This document shows positions 44,028-54,300 of a stretch of 64,000 nt of DNA, in pieces. Every line of letters starts with the position of its first letter. Positions within the stretch are counted from its first letter, which is position 1. The stretch comes from an uncultured Eubacteriales bacterium (GTDB taxonomy: Bacteria > Bacillota > Clostridia > Peptostreptococcales > Anaerovoracaceae), in the NCBI GenBank assembly GCA_900542295.1, contig UQNJ01000002.1:62001-126000 (forward strand). The letters are read 5' to 3'. The notes beneath the pieces were generated by a model that worked only from the letters and a program-made list of their open reading frames with translations, ran no database searches and had not been told where the DNA came from. The position numbers were made by a program, and so were the translations under genes.

Positions 44028-45311
44028 TTATTTAATAACAGCATTATCATATATAAACTGTATTGCCTTCTTTACTTTCAAATCTTTTTCAAGGAATGTA
44101 AGGTTTTCCATACCTATCATTTCTTTAATCTTGTCGGCAGTAGTCTGGTACTGGATAGCCATTACTTTGATTTCTTCTTCCATTTCATCTTCGGTAACTT
44201 CTATCTTTTCAGCTTCAACTATTCCCATCAGTATCATTCTTGTTTTAACCTGTCTTTCAGCATCAGGTTTAAGCTCGTCTCTGAATTCTGCGATATCTTT
44301 TCCAACGAATTCAAGGTACTGTCCTAAAGACATTCCCTGATAACGAAGCTGCTGGTCGAGTTCCTGAGCCATTCTGTCCATTTCATCCTGAATCATTACA
44401 ACAGGAACTTCAACATCGTTAGCTTCTACCACTTTACCCAAAGCTGCATCCTGCATCTTTGTTTCTGCGCCTGCCTTTGCATACTTTTCTAGTCTTTCCA
44501 AAGTAGACTTTTTTAATTCTTCCAAAGTGTCATATTCACTTACATCTTTTGCGAATTCATCATCAAGTTCAGGAAGCTGTTCTTCTTTTACTTCGTGAAC
44601 GAGGCAGTGGAACACAGCTTCTTTACCTGCCAGATCTTCTGCATGATATTCTTCAGGGAAAGTTACTACTACATCTTTCTTTTCGCCCGGAGTAACTCCC
44701 ACAAGCTGTTCTTCAAATCCCGGAATAAACATTCCTGAGCCTAATTTCAGTTCCTGATTTTCAGCTGTACCGCCATCGAACTGTTCTTCTCCAACAAATC
44801 CCGAATAGTCAAGAAGTACTGTATCTCCTTCTTTTGCAGCTCTTTCAACAACTACCACTCTTGCATTTCTCTTCTGAAGAGCTTCTATCTCTTTGTCTAC
44901 ATCTTCATCCTTAACTTCGTTTACTACTTTTTCTATTTCTACTCCTTTGTAGTCCTTAACTTCCACAATAGGATAACAAGGCACGGTAATGGTTGCCGTA
45001 AAGCCCTCTCCCTTTGCTATTTTGCTGAATTCAGCAGCCGGGCTGTCTATAACTTCAAGCTCAAGTTCTTTCAAAGCTTTTACATAGTTTTCATTAAAAA
45101 GTTCATCTATAGCCTCTTCAAAGAAAATACCTTCTCCGTAACGCTTTTCGATTATGCTTCTTGGAGCTTTGCCCTTTCTGAAACCGTCAACCTGGAACTG
45201 ATCCTTGGTTCTCTGATATGCCTTTACCTGAGCATTTTCAAATTCTTCTGCTGTAAATTCCATTGTAAATTTAACATCGTTCTTTTCTCTTGAAATAAAT
45301 GTTGCTTTCAT
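44028..45311 (-). CDS. tig: Trigger factor
   Basis: 427 residues. Ribosome-bound chaperone and prolyl isomerase. Ribosome-binding motif FRKGKAPRSIIEKRYGEG (about 44-61), FKBP domain (about 160-240, GDTVLLDYSGFVGEEQFDGG) and a helical C-terminal substrate-binding domain. TTAGGAGGAAG precedes the ATG; promoter at 45361-45389. First gene of tig-clpP-clpX. Confidence 0.97.
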   Translation of the reverse strand: MKATFISREKNDVKFTMEFTAEEFENAQVKAYQRTKDQFQVDGFRKGKAPRSIIEKRYGEGIFFEEAIDELFNENYVKALKELELEVIDSPAAEFSKIAKGEGFTATITVPCYPIVEVKDYKGVEIEKVVNEVKDEDVDKEIEALQKRNARVVVVERAAKEGDTVLLDYSGFVGEEQFDGGTAENQELKLGSGMFIPGFEEQLVGVTPGEKKDVVVTFPEEYHAEDLAGKEAVFHCLVHEVKEEQLPELDDEFAKDVSEYDTLEELKKSTLERLEKYAKAGAETKMQDAALGKVVEANDVEVPVVMIQDEMDRMAQELDQQLRYQGMSLGQYLEFVGKDIAEFRDELKPDAERQVKTRMILMGIVEAEKIEVTEDEMEEEIKVMAIQYQTTADKIKEMIGMENLTFLEKDLKVKKAIQFIYDNAVIK

Positions 45312-45360
45312 TAAATTACTTCCTCCTAAATTCCGTAAAATGCACGGACAATTGCATAAT

Positions 45361-45389
45361 ATTATACCTCTAAATCAACTTAAAGTAAA
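45361..45389 (-). promoter_or_regulatory. tig-clpP-clpX promoter
   Basis: Minus strand TTTACT (45389-45384), 17-nt spacer, TATAAT (45366-45361). Start about 45 nt before the tig ATG. No CtsR or CIRCE operator is visible around it. Confidence 0.65.
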
Positions 45390-45549
45390 GTATATCGCCG
45401 GGCAATTTTTGTTTTTTTACAGTTATTTTTGTGTTTTTTAGCTGATTTCTTAAAAATATGGTCAAAGTTTGCTTAAATAGACCTTTCTATTGCAAATTTT
45501 TCTCAGTTTTTATAAAAAAATACAGCAAATGATGTTTACATCATATAAA

Positions 45550-45580
45550 AAGGTACCACCCTCTCTTCCGGAGTGATACC
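45550..45580 (-). terminator. dapF terminator
   Basis: Minus strand AGGTATCACTCC, 8-nt loop, GGGTGGTACCT, TTTTTATA. A stem with one G-U and one bulge, just after the dapF stop. Confidence 0.75.
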
Positions 45581-45589
45581 TCTCAAAGC

Positions 45590-46411
45590 TTACTTTATAA
45601 GTTCTTTTATATTAACCGATCCTTCAGCGATTATTGCAGTCGGACCTGTTAAATAAAGGCCTTCATCTGATACTGTTATAAAAAGCTCTCCTCCCGGGAC
45701 ATTTACCCTTACATACTCACCGCTTACGGACTTGCTGTCTGTAAGCACGTAGACCACCGCTCCCGAGCCTGTTCCGCAGGCAAGAGTAAAATCTTCAACA
45801 CCCCTCTCATATGTAAGTACCGCCACATTATCATTATCTATAACATCGTAAAAATTCACATTGGCACCTTTAGGAAATCCTTCATAATGGCGCAGAGCTT
45901 TGCCTAATTCTCTGACTTCTTCTTTATCTTTAAGAGTCAGTCCCGGTATTTCCACCACTGCATGAGGTATTCCGGGTTCGCCCAATTCAACATATGTACA
46001 TTCTATTGTTTTTCCTATAACGCTTACATTTACTTTTTTTACAGATGTAACATCATTTAGCCTTACTCTGTACAAGCTCTCCGTTTCTCGGTAGCCTTTT
46101 ACCATACCTGCTATGGTCTCGATATTCTGTGCCTTTCCGGCAAGACCGTGTTCATAGCCATATCTTGCTATGCACCTTGCGCCGTTTCCGCACATCTCTC
46201 CAAAGCTTCCGTCGGCATTGTAGAACCTCATCTTGTAATCGCCTCCGTATTCAGGAGAATCAACTACCATAAGGCCGTCCGCTCCTATGGAAAATCTTCT
46301 ATGGCAAAGTTTTTCCGCAAGATCTCCAAGCTTACATTCAGGTATCCGCTCTTCAATATTGTTTATTATTATAAAGTCATTTCCTGCGCCGTGCATTTTT
46401 ACAAAATCCAT
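45590..46411 (-). CDS. dapF: Diaminopimelate epimerase
   Basis: 273 residues. Converts LL- to meso-diaminopimelate for lysine and peptidoglycan. The catalytic cysteines lie in MCGNGARCIARYGYEHG (about 73-90) and LACGTGSGAVVYVL (about 213-226); MHGAGNDFIIIN (about 6-17) and GADGLMVVD are also typical. The wall is therefore probably of the meso-DAP type. AAGAGAGG precedes the ATG. Confidence 0.96.
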   Translation of the reverse strand: MDFVKMHGAGNDFIIINNIEERIPECKLGDLAEKLCHRRFSIGADGLMVVDSPEYGGDYKMRFYNADGSFGEMCGNGARCIARYGYEHGLAGKAQNIETIAGMVKGYRETESLYRVRLNDVTSVKKVNVSVIGKTIECTYVELGEPGIPHAVVEIPGLTLKDKEEVRELGKALRHYEGFPKGANVNFYDVIDNDNVAVLTYERGVEDFTLACGTGSGAVVYVLTDSKSVSGEYVRVNVPGGELFITVSDEGLYLTGPTAIIAEGSVNIKELIK

Positions 46412-46427
46412 ATAAAACCTCTCTTTT

Positions 46428-47183
46428 TTATTTGTACCCTAAGAAACCGTCATCTACCGGAATCGTTACGGCATTGATTCCGTCTGCAGCTTCAGAAGCA
46501 AGAAATAATGCGGTTTCTCCGATGGCAGAAGGCGGAAGGGGCTTCTTTCTCATTCCCTTTGAATAAAGTTCTTCAAATGTTCCCCTTTCTTTATCTATAT
46601 CAAGCATAGGTGTATCTATTACACCGGGTGCTATGCCAACTACTCTTATATTATACTTTGCAAGTTCAAATGCTGCTGCTTTAGTCATCATCTCAACAGC
46701 CCCCTTGCTTGCATTATATCCTACTATGTTGCCGCTCGCAACTCTTCCGTATATGCTTCCCATATTTATTATTACACCGCCGATTCCCTTGTCGACCATC
46801 ATCTGTGCTCCACGCTGCATGCACATAAAAGTTCCGTATTGATTAACCTTTACGGCTCTGTCATATTCTTCATATGATGTTTCAAGGAACGGGTGACTCG
46901 GTGCAATTCCTGCATTATTTACAACAACATCCAGTCTGCCGAACCGTTCTTCTATGGCATTGAAAATTGCTTGCACATCTTCTTGTTTCGCAACATCACC
47001 ACCTAAAGAGAGAATTCTTTCAGAGTCAAAATCCTTAGCAAATTCTGCTGCTGCTTCATCTGTTTTTTCTTTTCTTCTTCCTACTATAACTACATCATAT
47101 CCGCCTTTAAGAAAGCTAAAAGCACATGCCTTTCCTATACCTGTTCCTCCACCTGTAATTAAAGCTACCTTCCTGCTATCCAT
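46428..47183 (-). CDS. Short-chain dehydrogenase/reductase
   Basis: 251 residues from the ATG at 47183 (AAGGAGATTATAC before it). Rossmann NAD(P) motif TGGGTGIGKACAF (about 10-22), NNAGIAPS (about 90), catalytic Ser in NMGSIYG, Tyr-x3-Lys in YNASKGA (about 156-162), and the GVIDTPM loop. FabG-like classical SDR; the substrate cannot be read from the sequence. Forms a pair with the flavodoxin-like reductase ahead of it. Confidence 0.9.
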   Translation of the reverse strand: MDSRKVALITGGGTGIGKACAFSFLKGGYDVVIVGRRKEKTDEAAAEFAKDFDSERILSLGGDVAKQEDVQAIFNAIEERFGRLDVVVNNAGIAPSHPFLETSYEEYDRAVKVNQYGTFMCMQRGAQMMVDKGIGGVIINMGSIYGRVASGNIVGYNASKGAVEMMTKAAAFELAKYNIRVVGIAPGVIDTPMLDIDKERGTFEELYSKGMRKKPLPPSAIGETALFLASEAADGINAVTIPVDDGFLGYK

Positions 47184-47203
47184 GTATAATCTCCTTAAAG
47201 AAT

Positions 47204-47827
47204 TTATCTTACAAAGTTGGTCCATATTTCTTTTTCTTTATGTTCAGGTTCTATCCCCGCATTTTTGCCCGCATCTATACACTTCACCATCCATGCAAGG
47301 TTTCTTGCTACAGTCGAAAGGGTAAACAATCCCTCTTCATCCTCCTTGAGCTGAGACGGATTTACATGTGCATGCGCTATAGGCCAGTAATCTCCGCTTA
47401 CTACCGGCATCTGATTATATGTAGGATACTTCATCATAGTATCAAATGCGGCCGTACATCCTCCACGCCTTGCAACTACAGCTATCGCAGCCGGCTTGTA
47501 TTTCATATCTTCACTTCCTACATAAAACAACCTGTCAAGAAAAGAAACCATATCTCCTGTTGGAGATGCAAAGTGCACAGGTGTGCCGAACACAAATCCA
47601 TCTGCTTCTTTAAGCAGTTCTGCCGCTTCATTTACACAATCATTCTGAACACATCTGCCTGTTTTACTGCATCCTCCGCAGGCCATACAGCCACCTTTGA
47701 TTTTTTTACCCACCTGAAAAATCTCAGTATCAAATCCTCTTTCTTCAAGCACCGATGCCATATGTTCCAGTGCTGCATTTGTACATCCGTTACTGTTTGG
47801 ACTGCCGTTAAAAAGCAATATTTTCAT
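47204..47827 (-). CDS. NADPH-dependent FMN reductase/flavodoxin-like protein
   Basis: 207 residues from the ATG at 47827 (GGAGGGC 6 nt upstream). Flavodoxin fold with the FMN phosphate loop NGSPNSNGCTNAAL (about 7-20) and GTPVHFASPTGDMVSFLDR (about 83-101). A CMACGGCSKTGRC motif (about 48-60) resembles the iron-sulphur flavoproteins and could bind a cluster. The usual CxxCxxC spacing is partly kept. A redox or quinone reductase role is likely. Followed 20 nt later by the SDR gene. Confidence 0.85.
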   Translation of the reverse strand: MKILLFNGSPNSNGCTNAALEHMASVLEERGFDTEIFQVGKKIKGGCMACGGCSKTGRCVQNDCVNEAAELLKEADGFVFGTPVHFASPTGDMVSFLDRLFYVGSEDMKYKPAAIAVVARRGGCTAAFDTMMKYPTYNQMPVVSGDYWPIAHAHVNPSQLKEDEEGLFTLSTVARNLAWMVKCIDAGKNAGIEPEHKEKEIWTNFVR

Positions 47828-47863
47828 TTGTCTGCCCTCCGAATTGTTTATTGTCACACTCTT

Positions 47864-47892
47864 AACATATCATATACCGCAGCAGTTAGCAA
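47864..47892 (-). promoter_or_regulatory. Candidate promoter of the reductase-SDR pair
   Basis: Minus strand TTGCTA (47892-47887), 17-nt spacer, TATGTT (47869-47864). Start about 30 nt before the ATG at 47827. Confidence 0.45.
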
Positions 47893-47925
47893 TAATTGAT
47901 TCATGTATACTTTATGTCAAAAAAA

Positions 47926-47952
47926 GATTCCCTATGCTTGAGAAAGGGAATC
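47926..47952 (-). terminator. MATE exporter terminator
   Basis: Minus strand GATTCCCT, 11-nt loop, AGGGAATC, TTTTTTT, 17 nt after the stop. Confidence 0.88.
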
Positions 47953-47968
47953 CTATATATATGATATT

Positions 47969-49363
47969 CTAAAGTTTTTCTTCTTTGTTTATTTTATTTT
48001 TCATTATATAAAGATAACAGAAGAAGTGTACTGTCCCTGTTATTATCCATGTAACAGGGTATGAAATATAAACAGTAGTAACCGTGTGCAGTTCCGGTAC
48101 CTGAAATACAGTCATTATCCACACGATTCTAAGTGCACATACGCCAATCAGCGATACTATCATCGGAGCTATGGAATAGCCCAAGCCTCTCAAAACTCCC
48201 ACAAGAGTATCCATTATGCCACATAATGCGTATGTAGTGCTTATTACCGCAAGCCTTTTTATTCCCTCTTCTATTACCATTTCACTGGAGGAGTATATGC
48301 CAAGAAGCTGATGTCCGAAAAGAAATGCAAAGTTTCCCAGAACTACCCCCGTTATCGTAACGCAGATTAACGATTTCACCATTATCGGCTTTATACGCTC
48401 GTACTTACCTGCCCCTACATTCTGGCTCGTGAATGATATGGCTGCCTGATAAAAAGCATTCATCGCAAAGTATACAAAACCTTCTATATTGGCGGCGGCA
48501 GCGCTTCCTGCCATGGTAACATCTCCGAATGTATTTATCGAAGACTGAATTATAACATTGGAAAGAGAAAAGAGCACTCCCTGAAAGCCCGCCGGAAGGC
48601 CTATCTTGATTATTGTAATCAGCATATCTTTATGCAGCTTCAGTTTTTTTAGTGTAAGCTTCATACCGTTGCTCTCTCTGCAAAGACATCTTATTACAAG
48701 CACAGCCGATAAACACTGAGATAAGGCTGTTGCGGCAGCCACTCCTGCTACATCCATCCTTAAGACTATAACAAAAAACAGGTTGAGGCATACATTTAAT
48801 ATACCCGATATTACAAGAAATTTAAGAGGACGGCGAGTATCTCCCTTAGCTCTCAAGATTGCACTTCCGAAGTTGTATATCATCATGGCCGGCATTCCGA
48901 TAAAATATATTCTCAGATAAATCGCCGACAGCCCCAAAACGCTGTCTGGTGCTTCCATAAGATGAAGAATCGGTTTTGCGAATATTATTCCTATAATTGC
49001 AAGAACAACTCCGCTGACTATGCTTAAGGCTACAGAAGTATGAACGGTATCGCTGAGCTCTGCTTCTTTTTTGGCGCCGAAATATCGTGCCGTAAGGACA
49101 TTTCCGCCTATAGATAATCCTATAAACAGGTTTGACAAAAGCAATATGAGAGATGTTGTGGAACCTACAGCTGCAAGAGAATTGTCCCCTGCAAAACGGC
49201 CTACTACTATTATGTCTGCCGCATTAAAAAGCAGCTGCAATATTCCCGAACAAATTAAGGGAAACGCAAACAAAAGCAGTTTTTTAAGTATGGATCCGCT
49301 GCACATATCTATTTCATGTTTTTTCCTCACTTCAACCGAGCGTTCTTCTTTATTGTCCTTCAT
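47969..49363 (-). CDS. MATE-family multidrug efflux transporter
   Basis: 464 residues, twelve membrane segments. Family marks: LFNAADIIVVGRFAGDNSLAAVG (about 45-67) and the mirrored FASEN-like region of the second half. The Na+ or H+ driven exporter removes cationic drugs or metabolites; the NorM or DinF subgroup cannot be decided by eye. CAGGAGGTATAG precedes the ATG. Single gene. Confidence 0.92.
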   Translation of the reverse strand: MKDNKEERSVEVRKKHEIDMCSGSILKKLLLFAFPLICSGILQLLFNAADIIVVGRFAGDNSLAAVGSTTSLILLLSNLFIGLSIGGNVLTARYFGAKKEAELSDTVHTSVALSIVSGVVLAIIGIIFAKPILHLMEAPDSVLGLSAIYLRIYFIGMPAMMIYNFGSAILRAKGDTRRPLKFLVISGILNVCLNLFFVIVLRMDVAGVAAATALSQCLSAVLVIRCLCRESNGMKLTLKKLKLHKDMLITIIKIGLPAGFQGVLFSLSNVIIQSSINTFGDVTMAGSAAAANIEGFVYFAMNAFYQAAISFTSQNVGAGKYERIKPIMVKSLICVTITGVVLGNFAFLFGHQLLGIYSSSEMVIEEGIKRLAVISTTYALCGIMDTLVGVLRGLGYSIAPMIVSLIGVCALRIVWIMTVFQVPELHTVTTVYISYPVTWIITGTVHFFCYLYIMKNKINKEEKL

Positions 49364-49400
49364 CTATACCTCCTGTTTTATTTTACATGACCAACAAAAA

Positions 49401-49424
49401 CACCCGAAGGTCTTCCTTCGGATG
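49401..49424 (-). terminator. Terminator after the macro-domain gene
   Basis: Minus strand CATCCGAAGG, AAGA, CCTTCGGGTG, TTTTTGTT: 10-pair stem with one mismatch. It lies between the MATE promoter and start, so it might also attenuate MATE. Confidence 0.8.
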
Positions 49425-49436
49425 TTATACACAGAT

Positions 49437-49464
49437 ATTATAGCATAATCTTAACGCAAATCAA
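49437..49464 (-). promoter_or_regulatory. MATE exporter promoter
   Basis: Minus strand TTGATT (49464-49459), 16-nt spacer ending in TGC, TATAAT (49442-49437): extended -10. The -35 lies in the end of the macro-domain gene. Confidence 0.6.
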
Positions 49465-49960
49465 GATACTTTTTATATAAATTATAAGTAATTTCGTTGA
49501 AGCTTACCAATATTATATCGATTAAATAGTCTTGGTTTTCTTCTTTCCATTTTTTTATGGTATCTATAGCTATATCGGCAGCTTCTTCATGAGGATATCC
49601 GTAAACACCTGTTGAGATTGCAGGAAAGGCTATACTGTGAATATCATTTTTTCTTGCTGTATCAAGAGAGTTTATATAACAATTTGCCAAATTGATCTTA
49701 TCCTCAGGTATACCGCTATATATGGGACCCACAGTATGAATCACATATTTTGCTTTTAAATCGTAGCCCTTCGTTATCTTTGCTTCTCCTGTATCACATC
49801 CTCTGAGAGTTCTGCATTCTTCAAGAAGTTTTGGTCCTGCCGCTTTGTGAATAGCTCCGTCAACACCGCCACCGCCCAAAAGTGATTTGTTTGCAGCGTT
49901 TACGATAGCATCACAGTCAAGTGTTGTAATATCTCCTCTGTATAAAACTATATTTCCCAT
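49451..49960 (-). CDS. Macro-domain ADP-ribose hydrolase
   Basis: 169 residues from the ATG at 49960 (AGAGGTGG before it); the longer frame to 50044 overlaps the previous gene and terminator. MacroD-type: RGDITTLDCDAIVNAANKS (about 7-25), GGGGVDGAIHKAAG (about 28-41) and AFPAISTGVYGYP (about 110-122) form the ADP-ribose pocket. Such proteins remove O-acetyl groups from ADP-ribose or ADP-ribose from proteins. Partner modifying enzymes are not in the window. Confidence 0.92.
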   Translation of the reverse strand: MGNIVLYRGDITTLDCDAIVNAANKSLLGGGGVDGAIHKAAGPKLLEECRTLRGCDTGEAKITKGYDLKAKYVIHTVGPIYSGIPEDKINLANCYINSLDTARKNDIHSIAFPAISTGVYGYPHEEAADIAIDTIKKWKEENQDYLIDIILVSFNEITYNLYKKYLDLR

Positions 49961-49990
49961 ATTCCACCTCTGATAAATCTTTTTACAAAA

Positions 49991-50017
49991 GCGGAGCCGT
50001 TTACAATACGGCTCCGC
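49991..50017 (-). terminator. Terminator of the CofE-like gene
   Basis: Minus strand GCGGAGCCGT, 7-nt loop, ACGGCTCCGC, TTTTGTAAA. Perfect 10-bp GC-rich stem. Confidence 0.9.
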
Positions 50018-50024
50018 TGCGGTT

Positions 50025-51215
50025 TTAATCTGTATAATTGTCAAAGTAACCCTGAATATAGATAAAAGGTGTTCCCTTATCTCCCGAACCGGAAGTCAGG
50101 TCACATAATGAACCCAGCAAATCCGTAAGTCTTCTTGGAGTAGTGCCCTCTGTAACCATCTTGCCTACAAGGTTAGCTTCCTTTTCTTTTATGGCAGCCT
50201 GTATCGCCGACTTGAGTTCTTCACCTCTGAGATCTGCAAAATCGTTGTCGGCAAGGTATTTCAGCTTAACTTCGTTTGGCTGTCCTACAAGGCCGGAAGT
50301 GAATCCCGGTGAAACAACAGGGTCTGCCAGCTCCCATATCTTTCCTACAGGATCCTTGAAAGCTCCGTCTCCATAAACCATAACTTCCACAGTCTTTCCT
50401 GTTCTGTTTCTTATTTCTTCCTGAACAGAATTTACAAATTCCTGACAATTTACAGGGAACAGTTTTATGCTGTCTTCTGTTGCCTTGTTTGAGCCTAAAA
50501 TTCCATATTCAGGATTATATCCGGAGCCGTCTACAGACTCGTTAAGCAGATCATCCATACCAAGTACAATCTTTGCTCCCGCATTCTTTATCAGTCTCTT
50601 GGTACGAGCACGAGTATGAATGTCGGCACATATTACATTCTCTGCATAATCGACTATACTGCGAGGATTGTTGGCAAATATTATCTCAGCCTCTGCACCT
50701 TCTTCTTTGATTATATCCTTATAGTAGTTTACATAATCTATATCGGTAAAAGTATGGTGAGATTTGCCGAAAATATTTTCAAACTCTTCCTGAGTCAGCA
50801 CATCTTTATAAGGGTCAATGCCTTTTTCATCAAGCAGGTCGAGTTCAAGGAGATGATTTCCCACCTCATCGCTCGGATAGCTGAGCATCAATACTACTTT
50901 TTTGGCGCCCTTAGCAATACCTCTGAGGCAGATTGCAAATCTGTTTCTGCTTAATATAGGGAACACAACTCCTACAGTTTCTCCTCCAAGCTTGTTTCTG
51001 ACATCTTTGGCAAGCTGGTCTGTAGTAGCGTAATTAGCCTGAGAGCGAGCCAGAATGGACTCTGTAACAGCAAGCACATCCTTGTTGCCGATTTCAAAGT
51101 CACCGTTATCAATGCATCCCATCAGAGTGTCCACGACTATAGTCTTAAGGTCATCTCCTTCTTTGATGATAGGAGCTCTCAGACCCCTTGATACAGTACC
51201 GATTCTTCTTTCCAT
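50025..51215 (-). CDS. CofE-like (coenzyme F420-0:glutamate ligase family) protein
   Basis: 396 residues. It matches the F420_ligase family layout: an N-terminal LRAPIIKEGDDL strand, TESILARSQANYATTDQLAKD (about 50-70) and a C-terminal half with VYGDGAFKDPVGKIWELADP (about 284-303) and SGSGDKGTPFIYIQGYFDN at the end. Firmicutes like this one are not known to make F420, and no other F420 gene is in view, so the real substrate, perhaps another gamma-glutamyl ligation, is unknown. Preceded by a consensus promoter, closed by a strong terminator: a monocistronic unit. Confidence 0.75.
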   Translation of the reverse strand: MERRIGTVSRGLRAPIIKEGDDLKTIVVDTLMGCIDNGDFEIGNKDVLAVTESILARSQANYATTDQLAKDVRNKLGGETVGVVFPILSRNRFAICLRGIAKGAKKVVLMLSYPSDEVGNHLLELDLLDEKGIDPYKDVLTQEEFENIFGKSHHTFTDIDYVNYYKDIIKEEGAEAEIIFANNPRSIVDYAENVICADIHTRARTKRLIKNAGAKIVLGMDDLLNESVDGSGYNPEYGILGSNKATEDSIKLFPVNCQEFVNSVQEEIRNRTGKTVEVMVYGDGAFKDPVGKIWELADPVVSPGFTSGLVGQPNEVKLKYLADNDFADLRGEELKSAIQAAIKEKEANLVGKMVTEGTTPRRLTDLLGSLCDLTSGSGDKGTPFIYIQGYFDNYTD

Positions 51216-51273
51216 TTATAATCATCTCCCTTATGATAAAATCATTTTTATGCGGTTTCAAAAAATACTCTTT

Positions 51274-51302
51274 ATTATAATCCCACTAAAAATATCTGTC
51301 AA
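51274..51302 (-). promoter_or_regulatory. Consensus sigma-A promoter of the CofE-like gene
   Basis: Minus strand TTGACA (51302-51297), 17-nt spacer, TATAAT (51279-51274). Perfect boxes and spacing, immediately after the purL stop. Confidence 0.88.
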
Positions 51303-51304
51303 GA

Positions 51305-54300
51305 TTATTTGAAGTATTTTACTGCGGATTCAAACATTTTCATGTCAAAGTGTCCCGGAACATTCTTGTACAATCCGTTTCCGATTCTTTCCGCATGTCC
51401 CATTTTTCCGAGAACTCTTCCGTCAGGGGAAACTATTCCTTCGACTGCCCAATCGGAACCGTTAGGATTGAACTGTATGTCAGAGGAAGCATTGCCGCTC
51501 ATATCGACATACTGTGTTATTATGCGTCCGTCGGAGGCCATTTTATCAAGAAGCTCAGGTGATGCCATGAATCTTCCCTCTCCGTGAGAAACAGGGACCG
51601 TATAAACATCCCCTACTTCTGTAGCTGCAAGCCATGGAGAATTATTAGAAGCTATTCTTATCTGCACCAGCTTTGACTGATGTCGACCAATCTTATTGTA
51701 AGTAAGCGTCGGGAATGTCTCATCTGTATCCATTATCTTTCCGAAAGGAACAAGACCAAGCTTGATAAGTGCCTGGAAACCGTTACATATTCCCGCCATC
51801 AGACCATCTCTTTCCTCAAGCAGCTCAGTGACCGCTTCTTTTATCTCCTGATTTCTGAAAAATGCCGTTATAAACTTACCTGAACCGTCAGGCTCATCTC
51901 CGCCGGAGAAACCTCCAGGAATAAATACCATCTGGCTTTGGCGCACTTTAGCTGCAAATGTCTCTACAGAGCGTGCCACATCAGATGACGTGAGATTATT
52001 TATTATGAAGATTTCAGGTTCAGCTCCGGCCTTGTCAAATGCTTTTGCAGTATCATATTCGCAGTTTGTTCCCGGGAATACCGGAATAAGAGCCTTTGGC
52101 TTTGCAACCTTAACGGCTGATGTAAACTTCTTTTCAGACACAAAGGAAATATTAGCCGGTGCTTCTTCGTCAGTCTTTATGTTGCACGGATATACACTCT
52201 CAAGCTTATCTTCATAAATTCCGAAAAGTTCATCAAAACTCAGTCTGTCGTTTCCGTAAGCTATGGATTCGTCATCTGTTGTACGGCCTATAAGTATGCC
52301 GTCGGCTTCGCCTTCCACTTCTGCTACAAAAGCTCCGTAATTATATTTAAACATCTCTTCAACAGAAATATCTCTGCTATACTCAAAACCTATATTATTT
52401 CCCATGGTCATCTTTAGTATTGCCTCGGCAATACCGCCCATTCCCGGAGTATAGCAGGCTTTTATCCTGCCCTCTCGCATCATCTTCGTAACTTTGCCAT
52501 ACAGCTCTTTCAGTGAATCTCCAAGAGGCAGACCGTTTTCTCCACACTCAGGCTTCATAAGATATACATTATTTCCCGCATTTTTAAATTCAGGGGAAAT
52601 TATATTATCTGTGCTATCGACAGTAACTGCAAAAGATACCAATGTAGGAGGCACATGTATGTTTTCAAATGTTCCGCTCATCGAATCTTTTCCGCCTATT
52701 GAGCCAACTTCAAGAGCCATCTGTGCATCGAAAGCTCCCAGAAGTGCTGCGAAAGGCTGTCCCCATTTTTCAGGATCATGTCCTAACTTTTCAAAGTATT
52801 CTTGGAAAGACAGGTATACATCCTCAAAAGAAGCTCCTTCTGCAATGAGTTTCGATACAGATTCGACAACTGCAAGGTATGCGCCGTGATAAGGGCTCTT
52901 CTCGGTTATAAACGGATTGTACCCCCATGCCATGAGACTGCATGTCCTTGTGTCCTTTTTCTCTACGGAAACCTTGTTTACCATAGCTTGTATAGGAGTT
53001 CTCTGATATTTACCGCCGAAAGGCATAAGAACTGTGCCTGCGCCTATAGTTGAGTCAAACCTTTCCGAAAGACCTCTCTTGGAACATATATTAAGGTCTC
53101 CTGCCATGCTCTTATAATTTTCGGCAAAAGTGCCGGTTACTTTCTTTTCGTATTCCTGTGGCTTTTGAGTTACAACACAGGTGTGTTTTTCTGCTCCGTT
53201 GGAATCAAGGAACTCTCTTGAAATATTGACTATAGTTTTTCCGTTCCACTGCATAGAAAGGCGAGGTTCAGAAGTTACACATGCTACTACTGTAGCTTCA
53301 AGGTTTTCATTGCGTGCAAGGTTGCAGAACTTATCTACATCCTTTTCGGCTACAACTACTGCCATTCTTTCCTGAGATTCACTTATAGCAAGCTCTGTAC
53401 CATCAAGACCCTCGTATTTTTTCGGAACTTTATTTAAGTCAATAGAAAGTCCGTCAGCCAATTCACCTATAGCAACGGAGACTCCGCCGGCGCCGAAATC
53501 GTTACATCTCTTGATGAGCTTGGATGCCTCGGGATTTCTGAAAAGTCTCTGAAGTTTTCTTTCCTCAGGTGCATTTCCTTTCTGCACTTCTGCTCCACAG
53601 CTTTCAAGAGATGATACATCGTGAGATTTTGAAGATCCGGTAGCTCCGCCGCATCCATCTCTTCCTGTCTTTCCTCCTAAAAGAATCACTCTGTCTCCGG
53701 GAGCCGGAACTTTTCTGATTACATTCTCAGCAGGTGCTGCAGCTATTACTGCCCCTATTTCCATTCTCTTTGCCACATATCCCGGGTGATATATTTCGTC
53801 TACCTGACCTGTAGCAAGTCCTATCTGGTTTCCGTATGAGCTGTATCCTGCGGCTGCAGTTGTTACTAACTTCCTCTGAGGAAGCTTGCCCGGAATAGTT
53901 TCCGAAACAGGCTTAAGCGGATCTGCCGCTCCTGTCACTCTCATTGCAGCATATACATAGCTCCTGCCTGATAGCGGGTCTCTTATAGCTCCGCCTACGC
54001 ATGTTGCTGCACCTCCGAAAGGTTCGATTTCGGTAGGGTGATTGTGCGTCTCATTTTTGAAAAGCAGTAGCCAGTCCTCATCTTTTCCGTCTATTTCAAC
54101 TTTTATTTTTACTGTACATGCATTTATCTCTTCGGACTCATCAAGCTTGTCAAGTTTTCCTGTCTTTTTCAGATGCTTTACTGCTATGGTTCCTATATCC
54201 ATAAGAGTTACAGGCTTTGTTCTGCCCAAGTCCTCTCTCAGCCTGATATATCTGTCAAATGCATCTTCTATCTCTTTATCCTCAAATTTAACGCTGTCTA

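Noticed and set aside
45455..45490. GGTCAAA heptamer upstream of tig-clpP, as in CtsR operators
   Set aside because: Only one good half-site; the second heptamer matches poorly and the site is about 70 bp upstream of the -35, not over the promoter.
45545..45585. T-box-like AGGGTGGTACC sequence near the end of dapF
   Set aside because: It is the 3' arm of the dapF terminator. No T-box specifier stem or long leader precedes it, and the next gene (tig) has its own promoter downstream.
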